Assembly: GCA_963795795.1 (NCBI GenBank)
Contig: CAWCJS010000008.1
Span: 62,001-126,000 of the forward strand
Direction: 5' to 3'
DNA from: Palsa-504 sp963795795
GTDB lineage: Bacteria; Actinomycetota; Actinomycetes; Streptosporangiales; Streptosporangiaceae
Length of the DNA stretch: 64,000 nucleotides
Each line of letters starts with the position of its first letter. Position 1 is the stretch's first letter. This document shows, piece after piece, positions 17,359 through 26,119 of the stretch. The notes beneath the pieces were generated by a model, which was not told the DNA's origin, did no database searches, and worked only from the letters and a program-made list of their open reading frames with translations. The translations under genes were made by a program, and so were the position numbers.

Positions 17359-19551
17359 TCACGAGCGGGGCTGCAGCAGTCCGAGCGGGCCGGGTGCGGT
17401 GAACGCGATCGTGAGCTCGGTCCCGCCGCCCGGCGCCGGGGACAGACCCGATTGCGCCGGGAGATAGGGCAGGCGCTGCGCTCGGACGAACGCGAGCATG
17501 GGCGGACCGGTCGCCCCGGCGGCCAGGATCTGGGCCGACCGAAGGGGCGTGCCCATACTGGCCCCGGGACCCTGATCGCCGAAGGCCAGGACGTGGACCG
17601 GGCCGTTCACGGCCATGGCCGCCAGGATGATCAGCAGGCGCGCGTCCACCTCCCCCGCGGCGAGTTCCATCCGCGCCGCCTGCGGGAGGATGATCCGCGG
17701 GTTGGCGAGCAGTTGCGCTCCGGCCGCCCGGCGGGAGCGCAGGTCAGCGGCGAGCGCGCCCCGGTAAGCGGCGGCCCCGTCTGGGGCCATGGCCCGCACG
17801 TCGATCCGGGTCTGGCCGCTCCCGAAGCTCGCGAGCGTCTGCGGCGCGTACACGGTAACCAGCCTGCTGCCGAACATGTTGCGTACCGCCGCGGTGGCCA
17901 GGACGACGGCGGAACCGAGAGGATCGGCCGACTCGGGCCCGAGGACCAGCAGGTTCGCCGCAGGGAGGCCGTGCTGGACGAGCGCCGAGCACATCGCGGG
18001 GTCGCAGGCCACGATCGCGCCCGCGCTGACCTGACGGGCGACCCAGGCCGCGGCCTGGTCCCGTGCATCGGCCGCCTGCGTCAGCGGCCCGGGTACCCCC
18101 GGGCGTTCCGGCGCGGCCGGGGCGGCGGTACGTGATGCCGCCGAGCCGTTCGTCACCTCGACGGCCAGGAATACCGCCATCGCCGCGGCCGCGGACGTCA
18201 GGCCGATCCGGCGGAGGCGACGGCGCCCGGGCCCGGGGTCATGGTCCGCGGCAGCGAACGGGGGTAGCGCGGACGGCGCCGATGCTTCTGGCGGCGCCGA
18301 CGGCACTGGCTCGCACGATAGGTCGCCGACGCAATCCAGGTGGTAGCCGACCTCACAGTGCGCCCGGTCGCCGATCGGGGCGGCCGCCGCACGAGAGCGC
18401 CAGTACCCGGCCGCCTGGCTGTGGGCGTCGGCGAGTTGCTCGCTGAGGCCGATCTCAATCAGTCGGCGGTGCAGTTCGCTCGCGGTCCAGCGGTGCACGA
18501 ACAGCTCACGGGCCGGACCGGAGGTCAGCAGACCCGCGGCCTCGCACTCGGCGACGTACCCCGGACGGCCGACTACGACACCAGCAGGGACCGGCGTACG
18601 GAACACGGACGCGCGGATCAGCAGGGCCCGGGCCCCCGTGCTCAGCCGGTCAAACAGCTCGCCGAACAGCTGGTCGCTCGCGGCCAGGGCGATCAACTCC
18701 GCGGCTGGCCTGGCGAGCTGAGTGGGCTCGGGCCACTGGGCCGAACCGAACCGGCTGGCCTGGCCGGTCCTGGCCTCGACCGCGCCCTCGACCCGGCCGG
18801 CCACGTCGCCGAAGCGCGCGCCGCGCGCCAGCACCGCATCCAGGTACTCCATGGTCAGCGGGTGGCCTACCGTCAGGCGCCACGCCCACTCGCGCTCCGA
18901 GGGGGATAGCTGGCCGAGCGCGGGGAGCGACATCGCGAACTCACCGGCGCCGGATCGGGTCAGCGGCCCGACGTGCCGGAACAACAGACGCCCGGTTTCC
19001 GCCCAGGGCAGCGTGAACGGCCGACGGCAGGTGATCAGGAGCTTCCCGGTCCAGCCGGCCAGCAGGTCCGCCAGCGTCGGATCCCGGACCGTCCAGCCGT
19101 TCGGCTGCTCCGACAAGTTGTCGTCGAAGTTGTCAAGAATGGTGAGCCGACCCGGCTGCGACTCGAAGGCCAGGCGGCCGGCGGACACCTCCCCGCTGAC
19201 CGCGGCGATCGCCTGATCAGGCGTGAGATGGCCCAACCGCGTGGCGATCTGGCCCGCAAGAGTCGACTTGCCGATGCCGCCGATGCCGTGCAGGACGAGT
19301 CCGGCCACCTCCGGGCTGGCCAGGTCGGTCGACCAGTGGCGCCGCTCGGCGGACCGAATCGGCAGGGGGGTGCGGCGGCCGGGCGGCTCCGACGTCCTGA
19401 CGTGACGCGCTGAATGCCTCGTTCCGCCCTGGTAAGCGGCCCCTGCCCCGGTTGGCATCGCCATTCGGGCGGCAGGTACGTCGTTCGGCAAGATACCGCG
19501 CGTCAATGCGATGTTTTCGTCCCGAATACGGACTAATTTCGCCACCGTCAC
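17359..19551 (-). CDS. STAND-type NTPase with TM helix and extracytoplasmic domain
   Basis: A 730-aa protein starting at GTG 19551 after GGAAGGGG. Residues about 85-400 are a STAND/NB-ARC-like NTPase: P-loop LHGIGGIGKSTLAG (Lys95), Walker B LTILDNFDDN, a sensor-like LLITCRRPFTLPW, then a helical winged segment. A Pro/Ala linker leads to one TM helix near 446-468. An outer domain of about 240 residues carries paired cysteines (VACDPAMCSALVQHG) and QTLASFGSG. This outer domain type is common in actinobacterial membrane proteins but has no known function. The 80 residues before the P-loop show no enzymatic effector domain. It may sense something outside and signal inside, the reverse of a typical STAND receptor. 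Confidence 0.78.
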   Translation of the reverse strand: MTVAKLVRIRDENIALTRGILPNDVPAARMAMPTGAGAAYQGGTRHSARHVRTSEPPGRRTPLPIRSAERRHWSTDLASPEVAGLVLHGIGGIGKSTLAGQIATRLGHLTPDQAIAAVSGEVSAGRLAFESQPGRLTILDNFDDNLSEQPNGWTVRDPTLADLLAGWTGKLLITCRRPFTLPWAETGRLLFRHVGPLTRSGAGEFAMSLPALGQLSPSEREWAWRLTVGHPLTMEYLDAVLARGARFGDVAGRVEGAVEARTGQASRFGSAQWPEPTQLARPAAELIALAASDQLFGELFDRLSTGARALLIRASVFRTPVPAGVVVGRPGYVAECEAAGLLTSGPARELFVHRWTASELHRRLIEIGLSEQLADAHSQAAGYWRSRAAAAPIGDRAHCEVGYHLDCVGDLSCEPVPSAPPEASAPSALPPFAAADHDPGPGRRRLRRIGLTSAAAAMAVFLAVEVTNGSAASRTAAPAAPERPGVPGPLTQAADARDQAAAWVARQVSAGAIVACDPAMCSALVQHGLPAANLLVLGPESADPLGSAVVLATAAVRNMFGSRLVTVYAPQTLASFGSGQTRIDVRAMAPDGAAAYRGALAADLRSRRAAGAQLLANPRIILPQAARMELAAGEVDARLLIILAAMAVNGPVHVLAFGDQGPGASMGTPLRSAQILAAGATGPPMLAFVRAQRLPYLPAQSGLSPAPGGGTELTIAFTAPGPLGLLQPRS

Positions 19552-19760
19552 ACCCCTTCCCCGTACTCCGGCAGACGGGGTAAGCCACTAATGACCTGTT
19601 ATATAGCACACTGCGCGGCGCAACGAACGCTTTTAGTAATTGTCCGGTGTAACGTGTCGGGGTAATTGTGGCTAAATTGGACTTTTCATGAAAAGAGCCA
19701 ACTGGGGTAATTAGCGACGGATTTGACGGGAACGGTGCAGACGTCGCGAAAGTACGGACC
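19552..19760. promoter_or_regulatory. AT-rich intergenic region with a perfect palindrome
   Basis: A 209-bp spacer of low GC. CTTTTCATGAAAAG, a 14-bp perfect palindrome, lies at 19682-19695 inside partly symmetric flanks (TTGG...CCAA). It lies upstream of the STAND gene and downstream of the AlkX-like gene, so it is a candidate operator for the STAND gene. Confidence 0.5.
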
Positions 19761-20870
19761 TCAGCCGGGCAGCGCGAGCTCCAGGCCGAGCCAGCGAGCC
19801 AGATCCGCGACCTCGTGACCGACGGCCGCGGTTACCGACTTGGTGAACGGCAAGTCCTGGTGGATGGCGTGGACCTGCAGGACCCCAGACTTGCGGTCGG
19901 CCATCGCATCCAGCTTGCCCACCAGCCGGTCGCCGTACAGGATCGGCAGCGCGAAGTAGCCCCAGCGGCGCTGGGCCGCGGGCTTGTACATCTCCAGCTG
20001 GTAGTCGAACTCGAACAGCTCGACCGTGCGCTTGCGATCGTGGATCAGGCGGTCGAAGGGTGACAGCAACGCCGCGCGCCCGGAGAACGGCTGCCCGAGC
20101 TGCGACGGATCAACACGCCACGTGCCCTGAACCCCCTCGACAATGGCCGGCTCACCCACTTCGCCGACGTCGGCGGGCTCGACGGGGGTCTCGGGACTAC
20201 GGGCACGGGCGATGCCCAGGGCGCGCAAGCGCCGCTCGTTCCGGATAATGAGCGCCTCGTCGGCCGGGACCACCGGGTCATCGGGGTAGACGCGCATGGC
20301 CAGGTCCCACAGGCGATCGCCGCCGCGGCGTCCCGCGATGGCGACCTCGCCGCGCGACACCATGAACTCCAGGAGCTTGGTGACGTTGCGGTTGTTGGAC
20401 CAGCCCGTCGACCTCCATGGCGCCGCGCAGGTGTCGGGGAGCGCGCGGGATGGGAGGGGCCCGGACGCGGCGAGCCGATCGAGGATGTCCCGGCGGCACG
20501 CGTCGTTGGCGCGCACCCAGTCGCGATTGAAGGTCCGCCAGCCAGGCGGGTTCGAGCGCTCGGGCGACTCCCAAGCAGCCATGTCCCCGCGGAAGAGCGC
20601 GAGGTCCTCGGCCGGCCGGATCATCGCCTGCAACTCCAGCAACGTCCGCTCCTGTAGCGCCGCATCCAGCTCAGCGGGCGAGTACACGGACCCGAGGCGG
20701 CTCCAGGCGACGAGGTGCGCGTTCGGCGCCACGGCGGCCACCGGGTCGATCTGCAGCAGGGTCAGATGGCGCACCGCGTAAAGCAGATCGGCGGGCCTGG
20801 AACTATCGAGGAGCTGAGCGCGGACCGCGATGCGGCGAGCATCGGTGCGAGAGAGCTCGTGGACGGTCAC
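19761..20870 (-). CDS. AlkZ/YcaQ-family (HTH_42) DNA glycosylase-like protein
   Basis: A 369-aa winged-helix protein of the HTH_42 family. The N-terminal segment LTLLQIDPVAAVAPNAHLV contains a Gln-Ile-Asp triad that matches the Q-x-D motif described for the YcaQ (AlkX) branch, rather than Q-x-Q of AlkZ. Near the C-terminus are RRWGYFALPILYGDRLVGK and LDAMADRKSGVL. YcaQ-like enzymes remove alkylated bases and open interstrand crosslinks; AlkZ-like ones give producers self-resistance. A protective role is plausible, but no toxin biosynthesis is seen nearby. Confidence 0.82.
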   Translation of the reverse strand: MTVHELSRTDARRIAVRAQLLDSSRPADLLYAVRHLTLLQIDPVAAVAPNAHLVAWSRLGSVYSPAELDAALQERTLLELQAMIRPAEDLALFRGDMAAWESPERSNPPGWRTFNRDWVRANDACRRDILDRLAASGPLPSRALPDTCAAPWRSTGWSNNRNVTKLLEFMVSRGEVAIAGRRGGDRLWDLAMRVYPDDPVVPADEALIIRNERRLRALGIARARSPETPVEPADVGEVGEPAIVEGVQGTWRVDPSQLGQPFSGRAALLSPFDRLIHDRKRTVELFEFDYQLEMYKPAAQRRWGYFALPILYGDRLVGKLDAMADRKSGVLQVHAIHQDLPFTKSVTAAVGHEVADLARWLGLELALPG

Positions 20871-21144
20871 GACACGAGGCTAGGCGAAGGCGGGGCGCCG
20901 CGGGGAGACCAAGGCTGGCCCGGGCTCGTCAGGCCTCCGGATCGCCGCGTCTCGAATAGGCTGACCTGGATGTTCGAATCGCTTTTCATTGACTCGAAAC
21001 TATGTTTTAATGATCTCATGAATCGGATTCGCCCCGCTGACGCGCCGCCCGGCCGCCGCGGGGACGATCCGGCCGGCCTGCCCCGGCCCGGCGGCGAGCT
21101 GACGCTGCCGGGCGGCGGCCCACAGACCGACCCGATCCGGACTC
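20871..21144 (+). promoter_or_regulatory. Leader of the envelope cluster with a possible small ORF
   Basis: This spacer contains TTGACT at about 20987, a short AT-rich stretch (TATGTTTTAATGATC) and an ATG at 21019. From there a 60-codon frame runs to 21201, overlapping the start of the next gene. The product is Pro/Gly/Arg-rich and lacks a family signature, so I do not call it a gene; it could be an upstream leader. Confidence 0.35.
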
Positions 21145-22602
21145 GTGTTGGAGGTGAGTGCGACGGACGCGGAGTTCGAATATGTAGACGACTACTATGA
21201 TGACAACGATTGGCTATCCGAACAAGATACGACATCCATCGACCTTGAGGACGACGCCTCCGACTGGCGGGAGGCGCGTCAGCGGGCACGGCCGGAACGG
21301 AATTCGAGGCAGGTGCCCTCGCCGGGCTGGCCCCGGGACGCACGGCGGCAGTCCGCGCGCGAGCCTGAGCTGCCCTTTGAGGACGAGCCCGAGCCCAGTC
21401 GCCAGGCCACTCGGCGCGCGAGCGAGGGCGTCCGGGCTCGCGTCGACCGCGGCTCGGCGTCGCCCAGGGCCACCAGGCGCGTGGTTGACGACGATCCGCC
21501 GGACGACGGCGGTCGAGCCGCGCCCAGAGCGGTTCGGCGGTCCGCGCCCCAGGAGGTCGCGGAGGATCCGGTCCCGGCCAGGTCGCGAACGGCCAGGCGC
21601 GCCACCGGTGCCGAAGACGCGGTTCCGGCCCGGCCGCGAACGACCAGGCGCGCCGCCGATCAGGATCTCTCTGATGACGAGGAGCGGGTCGTCCCGCGGG
21701 CCGCCCGGTACAACGTCGACCCGGAGGACAGCTACCGCGCCGCGCCGACGGTGCCCCGGCCGGCCCGGCGTTCGAGCCAGGGAGCCCGCGCCGGCTCGCC
21801 GGGCCACGGCCGCCTAGTGGACGAGCGGACGCAGGTTCTGATCGCCCAGGGTCGGCGTAGCACCCGGGCACGCCTGGTCCGCGCCCGCAACATCACGGTG
21901 GGGGTGACCATCGGCGTGGTGCTGGCCATCGTGGTGTCGATGATCGTGTTCAGGAAGGGCGCGGCGTGGCCCCCCAGCGTCTCCGTCGTGCAGGCCGAGA
22001 TCACCACCGCCTGCCAGAACCCCAACGTGTCGTCCGAGCCGAACCAGGTCAACTTCGCCTGCGGGAAGGGCACGTCCCAGGTCCTCTGGGTGTTCGCCCT
22101 CCTGACGAGCGGGAACAACCCCAATTTCGCCGACTCGAAGTCAGGCAGGAAGGGCCTGGAGCCCATTGCCGAGGCGGAGGGCGGCGAGGTGGCCTGGTCG
22201 CTCGATCTGCACCATCCGTACGACCCGTTCAATTCGATCGACAGCCTCGAGGTGGCCGCGCGGGCGATCAACAACATCGTCGGCGGGGCGAGCCTGACCT
22301 CCAGCAACGGCAAGCCCGTCGTGCAGCCGGGGCTGCTGAGCAATCCCACCAACTGCGTCAAGTACACGGGATCGGCGGCGGTGGTCTCGCGCGCCGGCTT
22401 CCCCGACATCTGCGCCAGCCCGGTAACCAGCGGCGCTGGCCAGGCCGCGCTAGTGGCCGACGTTTACAGCCAGTGGCTCGTCGGCGCCCCGTCCGTCGAC
22501 GCCCAGGAGGCCAGCATCCTGTTCCAGAACGCCACCGACCCCGGAAACCCGCAGGTCCAGGCCATCCTGCGGACCCTGCCCGGAGCAAGCAGCACCGGCT
22601 GA
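21145..22602 (+). CDS. Single-TM protein with charged cytoplasmic tail, unknown
   Basis: A 485-aa protein starting at GTG 21145 (GTG 21154 is also possible). Residues 1-245 are highly charged and disordered, with RxTRR-type repeats (SRTARRATG, PRTTRRAAD). A TM helix near 250-273 (ITVGVTIGVVLAIVVSMIV) is followed by an outer domain of about 210 residues with several Cys and a helical tail (VADVYSQWLVGAPSVDAQ). I do not recognise the outer domain. It precedes a peptidoglycan hydrolase and two more unknown genes on the same strand, so a role at the cell wall or in a transport machine is likely. Confidence 0.65.
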   Translation: MLEVSATDAEFEYVDDYYDDNDWLSEQDTTSIDLEDDASDWREARQRARPERNSRQVPSPGWPRDARRQSAREPELPFEDEPEPSRQATRRASEGVRARVDRGSASPRATRRVVDDDPPDDGGRAAPRAVRRSAPQEVAEDPVPARSRTARRATGAEDAVPARPRTTRRAADQDLSDDEERVVPRAARYNVDPEDSYRAAPTVPRPARRSSQGARAGSPGHGRLVDERTQVLIAQGRRSTRARLVRARNITVGVTIGVVLAIVVSMIVFRKGAAWPPSVSVVQAEITTACQNPNVSSEPNQVNFACGKGTSQVLWVFALLTSGNNPNFADSKSGRKGLEPIAEAEGGEVAWSLDLHHPYDPFNSIDSLEVAARAINNIVGGASLTSSNGKPVVQPGLLSNPTNCVKYTGSAAVVSRAGFPDICASPVTSGAGQAALVADVYSQWLVGAPSVDAQEASILFQNATDPGNPQVQAILRTLPGASSTG

Positions 22603-22656
22603 TCGGCGACCTGGCGTTAGGTCTGCGACCGCGGCCACGTAGCACAACGGAAGAAG

Positions 22657-24352
22657 GTGATCCCCACGCAGTCCGTCAGGAAGCCGAGGTGGCAGCAGGC
22701 CACAGCCCTCATGAGCCTCAGTACCTGCGGCGCGATGACCGGGTTCGCCTTCGCGCACGGGACGGTCGCCGACCTCACGTCGCCGACCAGCATGCCGGTT
22801 CACTTGCTGGCGCTGACGAAGCCGGCGCAGGCCGAGCCTACGAACGACAGCGCACTCCGGTCGGCGATCGTCAAGGCGGCTACCTACTATCTGCGCCTGG
22901 CCCGAGACAAGAGCCCGGCCGACATGCAGGCGCTGATCTGGCAGAACGACAGCATCGGCGGCGCCGACCACGGCGAGACGTGCGCCGCCTTCGCGAGCCT
23001 GGTCCTGCAGATGGGCGCCCAGGCCACCGGTCAGGACAGCTGGGTGTCCGGTGGCGGAACGTACCCGTGGCCGCTGCACGGATGGGCCGACGTCCGGGTG
23101 GAGGCCGAACCCGAACTCGCCGAACGTGGTCTCCATCCAGCAGGACGCGGAGACCCACAATCGGTGGCACGCGCTCGGCGACGGGTACACGCCCCAGCCG
23201 GGCGACTGGGTGCTGTTCGACGGTCACGTCGAGGTAGTCACGAAGTACGCGGGCGGAGTCCTGTCCACGATCGGCGGCGACTCCATGCCGAACCTGTCGG
23301 TCAACGCCCACCAGTACAGCGCTCCCCTGGCGGAGCAGGGTGTGCTCGGGTTCGTCAATAACGGCGAGCTCGTGAGCACCACCAGCCAGTCCCGACCGCT
23401 GGCCGGCCAGGAGCAGGCGGACCTGGGGCAGACGGCCATCCCTGGGTTGATGGCCGGAGTGCTCGGCACCACCGGCGCCGGGCAGCAGGCCGCACCTCCT
23501 GCTCAGCAGCAGTCTGCTTCGGTCCAGGCGCCGCAGGCGGCGGCCCTCGGCTCGGCGGCGATTCCCGGATTGGAGGTGCTGACCGGCATCGTCGGGGCCG
23601 GGCCGCAGGCTCCGGCGGGGGCGACCTACGGTCGGAACCAGCCGTCGACGACGCGGGTTCCCGACACGGCTACGCAGCAGGCCTTCATTAGCGAGGTGGC
23701 GCCCGGAGCGGTCGCGGCACAGCGCCGGTACGGTATCCCGGCTGCGGTTACGATCGCGCAGGCCATTGACGAATCCGGATGGGGCCAGAGCCAGCTGGCC
23801 ACGGCGGACCACAACCTGTTCGGGATCAAGGGCACCGGCCCGGCCGGAACGTCGGTTCGGCCCACGCAGGAATACCTGGACGGGAGCTGGGTAGCTACGA
23901 CCGCGTCGTTCCGCGTCTATCACAGCGTGGCCCAGAGCATCGCTGATCACAGCAAGCTCCTGGCCACCGGGGAGAGCTACCAGCAGGCCATGGCAAACCG
24001 TCAGTCTCCCGACGCCTTCGCCAACGACCTCACGGGGGTCTACGCGACCGACCCCAGCTACGGGTCCAGCCTCATTGCCATCATGCGCCTGTACAACCTC
24101 TATCGCTACGACCCGACTCCGATCGCCGCGCCGACTGCGGTGACCATCACTCCCCCGGCGACGACGCAGGTCACGTCGGTCGATCACCGCGCGAACGTGC
24201 CGGGGCTCGAGCCGGTCGACCTGGCGTTCGGCGGGTCGGCGGAGCTTGGAACCACAGTTAGTGGGCCGACTGCGCATGGTGTGCCCAGGCCCCGCGGCGA
24301 CGGAGGCCGGCCGAGCACGTCGGGTCGAGCCGGACGGCCCACAGTGGCATGA
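22657..24352 (+). pseudogene. Secreted peptidoglycan hydrolase (CHAP/NlpC-like + glucosaminidase), frameshifted
   Basis: From GTG 22657 the protein has an N-terminal hydrophobic segment and a CHAP/NlpC-like domain with the candidate nucleophile in DHGETCAAFASLVLQMG. It leaves frame near 23106. The next frame carries on coherently with NPNSPNVVSIQQDAETHNRW and GDWVLFDGHVEVVTKY, giving the expected His region. After a Gln/Ala-rich linker there is a glucosaminidase (GH73-type) domain with AQAIDESGWGQSQLATADHN and LFGIKGTG. One base deleted at 23104-23107 restores a single protein of about 565 aa. Such bifunctional hydrolases open the wall during growth or conjugation. Confidence 0.8.
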
Positions 24353-24472
24353 CGAGCGGCACGCAGGGCTCGCGCGGCACGAGGATAGGCGGACAGGGAC
24401 CCGCGTGGCGCTACGGGCGGGCAGGGACTGGGTGGGGCGCGCATTCCCGGGCTGACCGATGACTACCCTTCG

Positions 24473-25159
24473 ATGTCGGGCGGCTCGGCTTCGGCAGGCA
24501 CCGATGCGGTGCGGGCGGTGCGCATACCGACCCGTGCGTCGGGGGGCCGGGCACCAGGCCGGACGACGGGCCGGGTCAACGGCCGGGCTCGCGCTGTGCG
24601 GTACACAGCGCAGATTCCCTCGGTGGTGACGACCGACTTTGTGACGATGGCTAAGCACCCGCTGGCGCGGTCCAAGCCGCTCTACCAGGACGTGGCGGGG
24701 ACCAACCGCATCCAGTGGGAACTGCTGGCGGCCTGCGACTGGATGCAGTGCAAGGCCCAGCCGCAGTACTCGCCGGTCTGGGGCGAGAGGCTCGGCACCA
24801 AGAATCCCGATGGGACGCGTTTTCGCAGCAAGTCGGAAGCGCTCGAGCAGTGCGCCGCCGATCTGATCGTCTTGGCGGACGCGGTGTACCAGATCGACCT
24901 GACGGCGCCGATGTTCTTGTCGGTCCTGGAGCTGGCCCAGGTGTTCGCGGCGTTCCGGTGGGGCGGCCTGCTCCGGGCGCACCGCATCTCGGCGATGGAG
25001 TTTCCCTACTCGGTGGAGGGCCTCACCGTCCAGCACCTGGACCTGCGCTGGCCGGACATCATCGAGCCGAACGCACCCGACCGGCCCGGGGCCCGGTTCA
25101 AGATGCCGTTCGGGGCGGTGCCCGTGGTCCTCGGCCTCGGTTACCCGGCGGTGGCGTGA
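24473..25159 (+). CDS. Conserved protein of unknown function, possibly lysozyme-like
   Basis: Up to 228 aa; the start is uncertain. ATG 24473 has no ribosome site and its first 45 residues are low-complexity Arg/Gly; ATG 24652 (MAKHPLARSKPLYQDVAG) begins the convincing part. Notable is NRIQWELLAACDWMQCKAQP, which resembles the helix-with-acidic-residue opening of phage/plasmid lysozyme-like proteins, then LGTKNPDGTRFRSKSEALEQ and DLIVLADAVYQIDL. No catalytic residues can be assigned. It lies between a wall hydrolase and a membrane protein gene, fitting an envelope cluster. Confidence 0.6.
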   Translation: MSGGSASAGTDAVRAVRIPTRASGGRAPGRTTGRVNGRARAVRYTAQIPSVVTTDFVTMAKHPLARSKPLYQDVAGTNRIQWELLAACDWMQCKAQPQYSPVWGERLGTKNPDGTRFRSKSEALEQCAADLIVLADAVYQIDLTAPMFLSVLELAQVFAAFRWGGLLRAHRISAMEFPYSVEGLTVQHLDLRWPDIIEPNAPDRPGARFKMPFGAVPVVLGLGYPAVA

Positions 25160-25191
25160 TGTCTCCCGGATCTCGACGATAGGTGGGACGC

Positions 25192-26106
25192 ATGGTTCGC
25201 TTTGACACAACTCGCGACCGAACGTTGCTGGCCGATGACCCGAACGACGATGACGTCGGGCGTCCGCTCCTGCGGTGGGGCTGGCGGCGCCGCAGGCGGC
25301 GGCGCGTGCCGCGTTGGGTGACCTGGGGTGCGGTCGCCGTCGTCGCCCTCTTGATCTTCCGCAAGGCCCTCGCCTGGCTGGTGATCGCGGCGCTGTCGGG
25401 ATTCCTGCACCTGGTGGGGGTCAACGTCCATCTGCCCCACCTCAAGTTCGGCTGGCCGTGGCAGTCGATCACTTCCGGCTCCACCACCGATGTCGCGGTG
25501 GGCCCGTGGGTGCTGCAGAACATCGAGGGGATCTCCAAGCCTGCGCTCGGCACGGAGAATTTCACCTTCACCTTCACGCACAAGGTGAACAAGAGCATCG
25601 GTTTTTGGCCGTGCTGGTACTCCAGCACGTTCGCCGCGTCGGGCCGGGCTTCGGCCACCGTCGATCTCAACCCTGGGTCCGGCTGGTGGGCGCCGTCCAC
25701 GGGGCACTTCGTGCTGCAGGTGCTCAGCAGGCCGGTGGCTGGGGCGGCCGGAACGGTCGCGGTCTCGCTGGTCCTGCCGCAGCCGCAGCTCCCGCAGTCG
25801 GTCCACGACGTCACCGTGGACGACACGTTCTCGCACCCGATCGACACGCAGCACAGCTGGACGTATCCGGGGCTTGGCTGCGGAGCGCTGGTCAAGCCGC
25901 AGTTCGCGGAGTCCGTGCTCTACGCCCAGGCGCAGAATCTGGCCTTCCACCAGGCCACACATAACGCGCAGGTCACGGGCCCGCTGATCAACGCGGCGAA
26001 GTCCGAGGCGGCGAAGATCATCCGGTACAACTTCATCCAGCCGACCGTGAACGCGCTCGGCTACACGCTCACGCGCTTTCGGATCATCTGGTCGGGCGCG
26101 CCGTAG
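25192..26106 (+). CDS. Single-TM membrane protein, unknown
   Basis: A 304-aa protein. ATG 25192 is chosen because AGGTGG at 25181 is 5 nt upstream. It has an Arg-rich cytoplasmic segment (WGWRRRRRRRVPRW), a TM region near residues 40-70 and an outer part of about 230 residues with conserved-looking GFWPCWYSST and TYPGLGCGAL (two Cys). No family recognised. It ends the plus-strand cluster begun at 21145 and faces the MBL gene, 14 bp away. Confidence 0.65.
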   Translation: MVRFDTTRDRTLLADDPNDDDVGRPLLRWGWRRRRRRRVPRWVTWGAVAVVALLIFRKALAWLVIAALSGFLHLVGVNVHLPHLKFGWPWQSITSGSTTDVAVGPWVLQNIEGISKPALGTENFTFTFTHKVNKSIGFWPCWYSSTFAASGRASATVDLNPGSGWWAPSTGHFVLQVLSRPVAGAAGTVAVSLVLPQPQLPQSVHDVTVDDTFSHPIDTQHSWTYPGLGCGALVKPQFAESVLYAQAQNLAFHQATHNAQVTGPLINAAKSEAAKIIRYNFIQPTVNALGYTLTRFRIIWSGAP

Positions 26107-26119
26107 TCCGCGGCCGCGG

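Noticed and set aside
21019..21201. 60-codon small ORF upstream of the envelope cluster
   Set aside because: No ribosome site, no conserved motif, overlaps the next start; kept only as a possible leader.
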